A stretch of 9,753 nt of DNA from Gammaproteobacteria bacterium. GTDB lineage: Bacteria; Pseudomonadota; Gammaproteobacteria; Eutrophobiales; Eutrophobiaceae. Each line of letters starts with the position of its first letter. The stretch's first letter is position 1. The stretch is from positions 1 to 9,753 of the forward strand of contig JAENIZ010000079.1 of assembly GCA_016844485.1 (NCBI GenBank), written 5' to 3'. The notes beneath the pieces are model-generated. The model saw only the letters and a list, made by a program, of their open reading frames with translations, ran no database searches and was not told where the DNA came from. The position numbers were made by a program, and so were the translations under genes. Below, one piece after another: positions 1 to 6,258 of this stretch.

Positions 1-1
1 A

Positions 2-1105
2 GTGCTGGTGGGATTTGCCAATTTTATGGGACATGATGTAAACATAACCGGCGTGGACAAGACCATACATGACATCGAGACCTATCTCGGTGTATTAATT
101 GGTGCGATAACGTTTTCCGGTTCCGTGATCGCATTCGGCAAGTTGAGCGCCAGGATCAGTGGTAAACCGCTGTTAATGCCCGGGCGTCATTGGTTCAATC
201 TTGGTTTGCTCATTGCTGCTATCTGGTTTTGCAAAATGTTTCTGGATCAATCAGCAGCAGGAAGCGGTATTGTGCCATTGGCACTGATGACAGTTGTTGC
301 GCTGATCTTCGGAATACACATGGTGATGGCCATTGGTGGTGCAGATATGCCCGTCGTCGTGTCGATGTTGAACAGTTATTCCGGTTGGGCAGCGGCCGCG
401 ACCGGCTTCATGCTCAATAATGATTTATTGATTGTTACCGGTGCACTGGTTGGCAGCAGCGGCGCCATTCTGAGTTACATCATGTGCCGCGCCATGAACC
501 GGAAATTTATAGCTGTAATTGCCGGTGGTTTTGGAACCAGTGGCGGTACAGTTGCCGCAAGCAGTGATCAACAAGGAGAAGTTGTTCCCATTAATGCAGA
601 AGAAGTAGCAAATCTTCTGGCCGATGCATCAGAAGTGATGTTTGTTCCCGGTTACGGTATGGCTGTGGCACAGGCACAGCACACTGTGTTTGAAATTACC
701 AAGGCACTGCGCGATAAAGGCGTCAATGTGCGGTTTGGTATCCATCCCGTCGCCGGGCGTATGCCGGGCCATATGAATGTACTCCTTGCCGAGGCCAGGG
801 TACCTTATGACATCGTCTTTGAAATGGATGAGATCAATGAAGACTTTCCGGACATTGACGTCTCCGTGGTGATTGGTGCGAATGACATCGTTAACCCGTC
901 CGCACAGGAAGTACCGGACAGCCCGATTGCCGGAATGCCGGTGCTGGAAGTCTGGAAAGGCAAGACGACCATTGTATTAAAACGCAGCATGGCCACGGGT
1001 TACGCCGGTGTAGATAATCCACTCTTCTATAAGGAAAATACCCGCATGTTATTCGGTGACGCCAAGCAAAGTATGGAAGCAGTCCTGCAACACCTGCATA
1101 CCTAG
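2..1105 (+). CDS. pntB: NAD(P) transhydrogenase subunit beta, 5'-truncated by the window edge
   Basis: Membrane subunit of the proton-translocating transhydrogenase. With PntA it uses the proton motive force to pass hydride from NADH to NADP+, supplying NADPH at the inner membrane. 367 residues are visible. Alignment from memory with E. coli PntB (462 aa) suggests about 95 N-terminal residues lie outside the window, so the first GTG is internal and not a start. Residues 1-175 hold the membrane domain, including the highly conserved stretch IGGADMPVVVSMLNSYSGWA (111-130). Residues from about 195 form the NADP(H)-binding domain III: PGYGMAVAQAQ (216-226), FGIHPVAGRMPGHMNVLLAEA (245-265), GANDIVNPSAQ (292-302), KRSMATGYAGV (327-337) and FGDAK (351-355). 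All family blocks present here are intact. The gene closes with a strong terminator, so it is probably the last of a pntA-pntB operon, although pntA is not visible. Identification is very secure. Confidence 0.97.
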   Translation: MLVGFANFMGHDVNITGVDKTIHDIETYLGVLIGAITFSGSVIAFGKLSARISGKPLLMPGRHWFNLGLLIAAIWFCKMFLDQSAAGSGIVPLALMTVVALIFGIHMVMAIGGADMPVVVSMLNSYSGWAAAATGFMLNNDLLIVTGALVGSSGAILSYIMCRAMNRKFIAVIAGGFGTSGGTVAASSDQQGEVVPINAEEVANLLADASEVMFVPGYGMAVAQAQHTVFEITKALRDKGVNVRFGIHPVAGRMPGHMNVLLAEARVPYDIVFEMDEINEDFPDIDVSVVIGANDIVNPSAQEVPDSPIAGMPVLEVWKGKTTIVLKRSMATGYAGVDNPLFYKENTRMLFGDAKQSMEAVLQHLHT

Positions 1106-1123
1106 CTTGATCATTTTCCAATC

Positions 1124-1170
1124 AAAAGGCCGCTGTTGGTAAAAACTATCAGCGGCTTTTTGTTTTTTTT
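1124..1170 (+). terminator. Rho-independent terminator after pntB
   Basis: AAAAGGCCGCTG (1124-1135) pairs with CAGCGGCTTTTT (1150-1161) through twelve positions, one of them a G-U. After one T-T mismatch the stem can continue as TGGT/ACTA closed by an AAAA loop at 1141-1144. A nearly unbroken T run follows to 1170. It starts 19 bases after the pntB stop codon, so it very likely ends the pnt transcript and isolates it from the nuclease gene downstream. Confidence 0.92.
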
Positions 1171-1285
1171 CCGATATTCTTTCCAACTCTTCTTTTATAT
1201 GTTATGAATAAAATGCTTCGTTCATGGTGCACCGTTAAATAATCAATACCGGCTACCGATCAATGCTGATAGAAGAGATTACGCA

Positions 1286-2140
1286 ATGCCTAAACGTTTC
1301 AGTTCCTCAAGATCTGCATTGATAAATCAACAACGCAAATGGGCTGCCATGGTTGGATTGATAGCAGATGATCGAAGCTATCTTCCAAGCGTGAATGAAA
1401 ACTTGAGGCAGTCTTTATCGCCAATCGCATTACAATCATTTACCAAAGGTAATGGCTCTGAACTCAAGGAAACACTGCATCGTCCTGCAAAAATGAGGGC
1501 GCTTCATTCATCAGCAGCGCTCGTGGTAAATGTTTTTGATTATTGGACAACAGGAAATACCGCCCCACTGGTTGCCGCCCTCGGTCTTGAGAACGAAATC
1601 ACCTCAATTACGTTCGAATCACAGTTTTCCACCAACCTTGACGGTAATCCTCCAAATCTGGACATTGCATTAGAGCTGACTTCTGGGAAAACAGTCGCAA
1701 TCGAGAGTAAATTTAGCGAATGGCTTATACCGAAACTCTCAAAGAAAAAATACTTCAAGGACAAATATTTTCCGCCGTCCAATGATCTGTGGAAACAGAA
1801 AAATCTTGCTGCCTGCCAGGCTCTCGCAATAGATATACAGAATGGTTCTGAACGATTCAGATATCTGGATGCGCCACAACTACTCAAGCATTCCCTGGGT
1901 TTGGCGACGCAATGTGCCGACCGGTTTCAACTGTATTATATTTATTTTGATTGGCCATGTTCAGAGGCTGAATTGCACCATGACGAAATTAAACGCTTTT
2001 CAGAACGTGTAGGCGAAGAGCTCTGTTTTCGGGCTTTTACATACCGGGAATTTTTTCATAACCTCTGTTCTTTGCCTAATCCACCCGATGCAGAGTATAT
2101 AAATTATCTGCGCGCCAGATACTTTATGAATATCTTGTAA
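1286..2140 (+). CDS. Orphan PD-(D/E)xK restriction-endonuclease-like protein, PGN_0703 type
   Basis: Predicted cytoplasmic 284-residue protein with a PD-(D/E)xK nuclease core. Asp126 in PPNLDIAL (122-129) and Glu140-Ser-Lys142 in VAIESKFSE (137-145) form the expected D...ExK catalytic arrangement, with 13 residues between Asp126 and Glu140. Glu111 in FESQF could be the additional acidic residue used by this fold. The upstream block MRALHSSAALVVNVFDYW (70-87) and the later LDAPQLLKHSLGL (194-206) resemble conserved blocks that I recall from putative restriction endonucleases of the PGN_0703 group. The family label is from memory; the D...ExK pattern is directly visible. No signal peptide or membrane segment is evident. 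The start is supported by a purine-rich AGAAGAGA (1271-1278), a modest ribosome site. No methyltransferase or specificity subunit is adjacent, so it is not a recognisable complete restriction-modification unit. It may be an orphan restriction or repair nuclease. The gene appears more AT-rich than its neighbours, consistent with horizontal acquisition. Confidence 0.72.
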   Translation: MPKRFSSSRSALINQQRKWAAMVGLIADDRSYLPSVNENLRQSLSPIALQSFTKGNGSELKETLHRPAKMRALHSSAALVVNVFDYWTTGNTAPLVAALGLENEITSITFESQFSTNLDGNPPNLDIALELTSGKTVAIESKFSEWLIPKLSKKKYFKDKYFPPSNDLWKQKNLAACQALAIDIQNGSERFRYLDAPQLLKHSLGLATQCADRFQLYYIYFDWPCSEAELHHDEIKRFSERVGEELCFRAFTYREFFHNLCSLPNPPDAEYINYLRARYFMNIL

Positions 2141-2141
2141 A

Positions 2142-2153
2142 GAATCATGATTC
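2142..2153. repeat. Perfect 12-base palindrome after the nuclease gene
   Basis: GAATCATGATTC is a perfect palindrome beginning 2 bases after the nuclease gene's last codon. A second small dyad, AATGC-N6-GCATT (2163-2178), follows. Neither carries a T tract, so they do not look like intrinsic terminators. They could be a protein-binding site or chance. No function is assigned. Confidence 0.3.
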
Positions 2154-2216
2154 AACAAAATAAATGCATCAAGGCATTGCATGAATGATGTTACTTCGAC
2201 CAGATATTAATAACTT

Positions 2217-2497
2217 ATGAACGATAACGACATTCAGCAGCTTGTTTCTGTTCTCGAAGAAATACGTAATAACCAGAAACTGCAACTTGAACGCCAGGCA
2301 GAGGCGCTTTCACTCCAACGCGAACAATTTGCCCTGGTACAAAAACAGTATGAACGCGCAGAACGCCTACAAGACCGCGCCGAGGAAATTCAAACAAAGG
2401 CGCGCAACTCGTCTCCGGCGCACGCAAGGCACTGGCAATTGTGATCCCTGTAATTGTTGTACTCATTATTTACTTGTCCTGGCTGATATTCCGCTAA
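2217..2497 (+). pseudogene. Small coiled-coil protein with C-terminal membrane anchor, broken by a one-base frame change
   Basis: The first frame encodes an N-terminal half rich in Gln, Glu, Leu and Arg (EEIRNNQKLQLERQAEALSL, residues 14-33; QKQYERAERLQDRAEEIQ, 42-59), a strong coiled-coil or long-helix candidate. This frame then runs into an unconvincing tail and stops at 2444. The -1 frame, entered near 2399, instead reads GAQLVSGARKALAIVIP and then VIVVLIIYLSWLIFR to a stop at 2495-2497. That gives a clean single membrane helix with a terminal Arg. Joined, the two parts make a coherent protein of about 93 residues: cytoplasmic coiled coil plus tail anchor. Adding one G to the GG at 2399-2400 restores the frame, so a lost base or sequence error is the simplest cause. 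A -1 slip on the AAG codon (2397-2399) would give the same product, but no classic slippery heptamer is present. The ATG at 2217 has no good Shine-Dalgarno. Function is unknown. It lies 76 bases after the nuclease gene, same strand. Confidence 0.6.
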
Positions 2498-2563
2498 ACA
2501 GCGTACCAGTTAACACCCGTTAGTTAATATTTTGTCTGCCAGATAGTTATGTTTTGCCATTCA

Positions 2564-2569
2564 TATAAT
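2564..2569 (+). promoter_or_regulatory. Consensus -10 box for the LysR-type regulator
   Basis: TATAAT, a perfect sigma-70 -10 hexamer, lies 57 bases before the GTG start of the regulator gene. No good -35 hexamer is found at 16-18 bases upstream; a TTGTCT at 2532-2537 is too far away. A promoter here would give a leader of roughly 50 bases. The remaining 2498-2626 gap shows no other structure that I can support. Confidence 0.4.
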
Positions 2570-2626
2570 ATTCATGGACAAAATGCTTCATAATGCCCCA
2601 TCAGAAATTACTATATATAAAATTTC

Positions 2627-3544
2627 GTGTTTATCAGACAGCTTCATTATCTTGTTGCACTCGCCCATGAAAAGCATTTTGGGCGGGCCGCGGAGGTTTG
2701 CCATGTCTCACAACCTACTCTTTCGGCTGGCATCCGGCATCTGGAAGAAGAACTTGGCGTGCCGATCGTAAAACGCACACAACGTTTTGAGGGGTTTACA
2801 GTAGAAGGAGAACGGATACTTACATGGGCCCAGCGTATTCTGGCTGACTGGGACGGATTGAAACAGGATGTGCGTGAAATACGGGATGAGCCCGCAGGCG
2901 AATTGCGATTCGGGGCCATTCCTACAACCTTACCCATTGTTTCTTTACTGACGGCACCCTGCCGAATCCGATATCCGGGTATTACCTATTCCATTCTTTC
3001 TCTCTCTTCAATGGAAATCGTGAAACGGATCGAGGCATTCGAACTTGATATTGGCATTACCTACCTTGAAAGTGAAGAGCGGCCACAATTTATGGAACTG
3101 CCGCTCTACCGCGAACGTTATGTTTTGATTACCAAGCATGCTGAACATCCTTCTCCGCGAAACAGCATTACCTGGTCGGAAGCCGCGGATATACCCTTGT
3201 GTTTGCTGACATCGAACATGCAAAACCGGCGTATTATCGATGCTGCATTTCGCCAGGCGGGTGTAATGCCCAGGATTGTAGTTGAAACCGATTCAATCTT
3301 TGCCCTGTATTCCCATGTCCGCCATGGCGGTCTTGCCTGTGTCATGCCGCACAGTTTCCTGGTTCTCTTTACGGGACAGCCGGAGATAGCGGCAACTCCT
3401 ATAACCCCACTCCTTTCCCGGCAGATAGGACTTCTCACGCTCAGCCGCGAACCACCCTCCGCACTTGTGCACGCATTCAAATCCCTGATCCAGGAGATCG
3501 ATCTGCAAGGAGAGATTGACCAACTGATTGATACTACCTATTAA
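2627..3544 (+). CDS. LysR-family transcriptional regulator, probable regulator of the adjacent formate dehydrogenase
   Basis: A 305-residue LysR-type regulator, the usual family length. Residues 1-60 form the winged helix-turn-helix: RQLHYLVALAHEKHFGRAA, then CHVSQPTLSAGIRHLEEELG (25-44) and VPIVKRTQRFEGFTVEGERI. The linker helix follows (about 65-90). The effector-binding domain begins at GELRFGAIPTTLPIVSLL (91-108) and ends near 300. The GTG start is chosen because it places the family-typical opening FIRQLHYLV at the N-terminus. No in-frame ATG fits, and no strong ribosome site is visible, so expression may be low. The nearest co-directional gene is formate dehydrogenase, 132 bases downstream, with dyads in between. 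Control of that gene is therefore the natural inference, by analogy with LysR regulators beside other formate dehydrogenase operons. The ligand cannot be read from the sequence. The family assignment is secure; the target is inferred. Confidence 0.93.
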   Translation: MFIRQLHYLVALAHEKHFGRAAEVCHVSQPTLSAGIRHLEEELGVPIVKRTQRFEGFTVEGERILTWAQRILADWDGLKQDVREIRDEPAGELRFGAIPTTLPIVSLLTAPCRIRYPGITYSILSLSSMEIVKRIEAFELDIGITYLESEERPQFMELPLYRERYVLITKHAEHPSPRNSITWSEAADIPLCLLTSNMQNRRIIDAAFRQAGVMPRIVVETDSIFALYSHVRHGGLACVMPHSFLVLFTGQPEIAATPITPLLSRQIGLLTLSREPPSALVHAFKSLIQEIDLQGEIDQLIDTTY

Positions 3545-3565
3545 CTAATCAGTACAAACGATTAG
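3545..3565 (+). promoter_or_regulatory. Inverted repeat directly after the regulator stop codon: weak terminator or operator
   Basis: CTAATC (3545-3550) and GATTAG (3560-3565) are perfect inverted arms separated by 9 bases, starting right after the TAA of the LysR-type gene. AACGTTTTT follows, so an AT-rich hairpin with a short T run could terminate the regulator transcript. The stem is only six pairs, mostly A-T, so termination would be weak. Alternatively it is an upstream regulator-binding site for the formate dehydrogenase promoter. Confidence 0.35.
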
Positions 3566-3607
3566 AACGTTTTTCCCCAATCCTCAGACAATACTCAGTC
3601 ACCTATC

Positions 3608-3635
3608 AAATACCTGAAGTATTTCTCAGGTCTGA
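3608..3635 (+). promoter_or_regulatory. Cluster of three overlapping inverted repeats, candidate LysR-regulator operator for formate dehydrogenase
   Basis: Three dyads overlap in 28 bases. AAATAC-N5-GTATTT spans 3608-3624; ACCTGA-N8-TCAGGT spans 3612-3631; TCAG-GT-CTGA spans 3626-3635. The cluster lies 42-69 bases before the formate dehydrogenase ATG, immediately upstream of a plausible -10 (TATAAA, 3648-3653) that lacks a recognisable -35. This is the usual layout of a promoter that depends on an activator. The ATAC...GTAT arms resemble LysR-family boxes, but the spacing (5) is shorter than the classical 7, so exact T-N11-A geometry is not met. Function is inferred from position and symmetry. 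Confidence 0.5.
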
Positions 3636-3666
3636 CAGGCTTGTTTTTATAAAAACTATCATCAAT

Positions 3667-3672
3667 AGGAGG
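3667..3672 (+). promoter_or_regulatory. Strong Shine-Dalgarno sequence of formate dehydrogenase
   Basis: AGGAGG, a full match to the anti-Shine-Dalgarno core, stands 4 bases before the ATG at 3677. It is the strongest ribosome site before any gene in the window and fixes the start. It implies that the enzyme is made in quantity when transcribed, in contrast to the poorly initiated regulator gene upstream. Confidence 0.8.
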
Positions 3673-3676
3673 AAAA

Positions 3677-4876
3677 ATGGCTAAGGTTATTTGTGTATTG
3701 TACGACGATCCCGTAGGGGGTTACCCGAAATCCTATGCCCGTGATGATGTTCCAAAACTTGAACGTTATCCTGACGGCCAGACATTACCAACCCCAAAGA
3801 AAATCGACTTCAAACCCGGACAGCTTTTAGGCAGTGTTTCCGGTGAACTCGGACTGCGCAAATTTCTCGAGAAACAGGGTTATACGCTGGTTGTTACCTC
3901 AGACAAAGACGGCAAGGATTCTACTTTGGATCGGGAACTCCCCGATGCCGAGATTGTGATCTCTCAACCATTCTGGCCCGCTTACATGACGGCAGAAAGG
4001 ATTGCCAAGGCGAAAAAACTGAAACTCATAATCACTGCGGGCATCGGTTCCGACCATACCGATTTGCAAGCGGCGATGGAGCGTGGCGTCACGGTCGCAG
4101 AAGTGACTTACTGCAACAGCATCAGTGTATCTGAACATGTAGTAATGATGATCCTGTCACTGGTACGCAATTATATTCCCTCCTACGAATGGGTCATCAA
4201 GAAGGGGTGGAATATCGCCGACTGTGTAGAGCGATCCTACGACGTGGAAGGTATGAACGTCGGAACAGTTGCCGCCGGTCGCATCGGGCTGGCGGTGTTA
4301 AAGCGGATGAAGCCCTTTGATGTCAAACTGCACTACACCGATCGGCACCGCCTTCCAAAGGAAGTCGAGAAGGAACTGAACCTCACCTATCATCCCGATG
4401 TTGAATCAATGGTACGCGTTTGCGATGTAGTTACGATCAACTGTCCGTTGCATCCGGAGACCGAGAATCTGTTTAACGAGAAACTTATCAACAAGATGAA
4501 GCGCGGCGCCTATATCGTCAACACCGCGCGCGGCAAGATCTGCGATCGCGATGCAATCGCCCGGGCGCTCAAGAGCGGCCAACTCGCCGGTTATGCGGGC
4601 GATGTCTGGTTTCCGCAACCAGCGCCGAAGGATCACCCGTGGCGAACGATGCCGCACCACGGCATGACGCCGCACATTTCAGGGTCGTCGCTCTCGGCAC
4701 AGGCGCGCTACGCCGCCGGAACGCGCGAGATACTCGAATGCTGGTTCGATAACCGCCCTATCCGCAATGAATATCTGATTGTCGACGGTGGCAAACTGGC
4801 GGGGGTTGGTGCACATTCCTACAGCGCCGGTAACGCTACCGGTGGTTCGGAGGAAGCCGCACGATTTAAAAAATAG
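3677..4876 (+). CDS. fdh: NAD-dependent formate dehydrogenase (metal-free, D-2-hydroxyacid dehydrogenase family)
   Basis: Oxidises formate to CO2 while reducing NAD+ to NADH. Soluble cytoplasmic homodimer without metal or cofactor clusters. The 399 residues align end to end, from memory, with the 400-residue Pseudomonas sp. 101 enzyme, with numbering offset only by the initiator Met. Substrate and catalytic residues are present: Pro98-Phe99 (SQPFWP), Ile123, Asn147 (TYCNSIS), Arg285 (NTARG), Gln314 (WFPQPAPKDH) and His333 (MTPHISG). The nucleotide fold shows AAGRIG (199-204), and Asp222 in YTDRHR (220-225) indicates NAD+ rather than NADP+ preference. Cys146 and Cys256, the reactive cysteines of the Pseudomonas enzyme, are conserved. 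The C-terminus GNATGGSEEAARFKK is the family ending. Every key residue is intact, so an active enzyme is expected. A LysR-type regulator lies upstream and serS converges from downstream. In methylotrophs this enzyme finishes C1 oxidation; elsewhere it supplies NADH from formate. Confidence 0.98.
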   Translation: MAKVICVLYDDPVGGYPKSYARDDVPKLERYPDGQTLPTPKKIDFKPGQLLGSVSGELGLRKFLEKQGYTLVVTSDKDGKDSTLDRELPDAEIVISQPFWPAYMTAERIAKAKKLKLIITAGIGSDHTDLQAAMERGVTVAEVTYCNSISVSEHVVMMILSLVRNYIPSYEWVIKKGWNIADCVERSYDVEGMNVGTVAAGRIGLAVLKRMKPFDVKLHYTDRHRLPKEVEKELNLTYHPDVESMVRVCDVVTINCPLHPETENLFNEKLINKMKRGAYIVNTARGKICDRDAIARALKSGQLAGYAGDVWFPQPAPKDHPWRTMPHHGMTPHISGSSLSAQARYAAGTREILECWFDNRPIRNEYLIVDGGKLAGVGAHSYSAGNATGGSEEAARFKK

Positions 4877-4897
4877 TACCTGTACTGTCAACAACTC

Positions 4898-4934
4898 ATT
4901 CCAGTTGCTGCCGCGAAAGCGACGCAACTGGAAT
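4898..4934. terminator. Large hairpin between converging formate dehydrogenase and serS genes
   Basis: ATTCCAGTTGC (4898-4908) and GCAACTGGAAT (4924-4934) form a perfect 11-pair stem. Inside it, CGC-GAAA-GCG (4912-4921) can form a second short stem closed by a GNRA-type tetraloop. It sits 21 bases after the dehydrogenase stop and 18 bases from the serS stop on the other strand, where a two-way terminator would be expected. No T tract follows on either strand, so it may act as a processing or 3'-end stability element, or with Rho, instead of as a classic intrinsic terminator. Confidence 0.6.
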
Positions 4935-4952
4935 TCTCAAATTACATCTTAT

Positions 4953-6251
4953 TCATTCAATAACACTGATATTTCCCATATAGCGGTGCAATGCCTCGGG
5001 GATGTGCACCCTGCCTTCTTTGTCCTGAAAATTTTCCATAATAGCGATCAGAGTACGGCCGACTGCCAGGCCTGATCCGTTCAAGGTATGCAATAGCTCC
5101 GGTTTTCCGGTATCAGGGTTACGCCAGCGACCCATCATCCGGCGCGCCTGAAATGCCTCGAAATTGCTGCATGATGAAATCTCACGGTATTTTTGTTGGC
5201 CCGGTAGCCAGACTTCGAGATCGTAAGTCTTGGCAGCTGAAAATCCAAGATCACCACCACAGAGTGCGACAACGCGGTAAGGTAAATTCAGGCGTTTTAG
5301 AATCACTTCAGCATGGCCCGTAAGTTCTTCCAGTGCCGCATAGGATGTTTCAGGTCTGACTAACTGTACCAGTTCCACTTTTTCAAATTGATGCTGGCGG
5401 ATCATCCCGCGTGTGTCTTTGCCATAGGAACCGGCCTCACTGCGGAAACAAGGGCTGTGACAGACATATTTAAGAGGCAATTTACCAGCTTCAACAATTT
5501 GTTCACGCACCAGATTAGTAACTGGTACTTCGGCAGTTGGAATCAGGAACATTTCATTCATTTCTTCTTCAAGAAGTACATTTACATCTGTCGGGGCAGT
5601 CCCATCCTTATTTAGTTTGTATGCAAAGGAATAGACATAATCAAATATTTCACCATGTAATACCCCAAACAAATCATTTTTGAATTTAGGCAACTGCCCT
5701 GTGCCTTGCATACTGGTGGCATTGACTAAATATGGGACATTAACCTCGATATAACCATGTTCACGCGTATGAATATCCAGCATGAACTGAATTAGCGCAC
5801 GATGCAGTTGGGCAATGGCGCCGCTCATGACCACAAAACGTGAGCTGGCGATCCGTGCGGCGGATTCAAAATCAAGCAGTCCCAGTGATTCGCCCAGATC
5901 GACATGATCCTTCGATTCAAAATCGAATTCAGGCAAGTCACCCCAGCGGCGGATCTCCGCATTATCATCCTGAGTCTGCCCATCTGGAACAGATTCATGC
6001 GCCTTGAGACGATTTCCCAGTGTAGCAACGTCATCCAGCAATAGTTGGATATCTCCCCCCTGCGCTTTTATTTTTCCAATCTCTTTGGAACGTGTATTAC
6101 GTTCATGCTGTAACTCTTGTGTAGCAATTTGTAGTTGTTTTCGTTTTGCCTCGAGTTCCGTGATAAATTCCGTGTCGAGTTTGTAGCCGCGTCTGCTCAG
6201 AGCTGCTATGACACTCTCAAGATCATTACGTAATAAATGTGGGTCCAGCAT
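4953..6251 (-). CDS. serS: Seryl-tRNA synthetase with shortened coiled-coil arm and an extra segment before motif 2
   Basis: Class II synthetase that charges tRNA-Ser (and tRNA-Sec) with serine; cytoplasmic homodimer. 432 residues against 430 in E. coli, but the similar length hides two changes. The N-terminal helical arm starts normally (MLDPHLLRND; ERNTRSKEIGKIKAQGGDI, 50-68). After RLKA (81-84) it jumps to HESVPDGQ (85-92), skipping about 23 residues that correspond to E. coli 85-107, the end of the second arm helix and the NLP linker. Catalytic blocks are intact: motif 1 region GYIEVNVPYLVN (166-177), GTGQLPKF (183-190), TAE loop IPTAEVPVTN (237-246), motif 2 CFRSEAGSYGKDTRGMIRQH (268-287), YREISSCSNFEAFQARR (355-371) and motif 3 NGSGLAVGRT (391-400). 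Between DLF (193-195) and LIPTAEV there are 40 residues where E. coli has 15. The ATG lies 7 bases after the antiporter stop with no clear Shine-Dalgarno, suggesting translational coupling. Confidence 0.96.
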   Translation of the reverse strand: MLDPHLLRNDLESVIAALSRRGYKLDTEFITELEAKRKQLQIATQELQHERNTRSKEIGKIKAQGGDIQLLLDDVATLGNRLKAHESVPDGQTQDDNAEIRRWGDLPEFDFESKDHVDLGESLGLLDFESAARIASSRFVVMSGAIAQLHRALIQFMLDIHTREHGYIEVNVPYLVNATSMQGTGQLPKFKNDLFGVLHGEIFDYVYSFAYKLNKDGTAPTDVNVLLEEEMNEMFLIPTAEVPVTNLVREQIVEAGKLPLKYVCHSPCFRSEAGSYGKDTRGMIRQHQFEKVELVQLVRPETSYAALEELTGHAEVILKRLNLPYRVVALCGGDLGFSAAKTYDLEVWLPGQQKYREISSCSNFEAFQARRMMGRWRNPDTGKPELLHTLNGSGLAVGRTLIAIMENFQDKEGRVHIPEALHRYMGNISVIE

Positions 6252-6258
6252 TGTGAAA

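Noticed and set aside
2387..2402. Programmed -1 frameshift as the default explanation for the small split gene
   Set aside because: The site A ACA AAG does not fit the X XXY YYZ slippery pattern, and no convincing downstream stem was recognised. A missing G is simpler, so slippage is kept only as an alternative.
1286..2497. Toxin-antitoxin or complete restriction-modification operon made of the nuclease and the small gene
   Set aside because: The genes are 76 bases apart, the small protein is a coiled coil with a membrane anchor and shows no antitoxin or methyltransferase motif, and it is frame-broken. A link is kept only as a question.
1210..2589. Direct repeat AAAATGCTTC at 1210-1219 and 2580-2589, upstream of the nuclease and regulator genes
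   Set aside because: Many ten-base repeats are expected by chance in a window of nearly 10 kb, and no longer homology surrounds these copies. They do not look like attachment sites or transposon ends.
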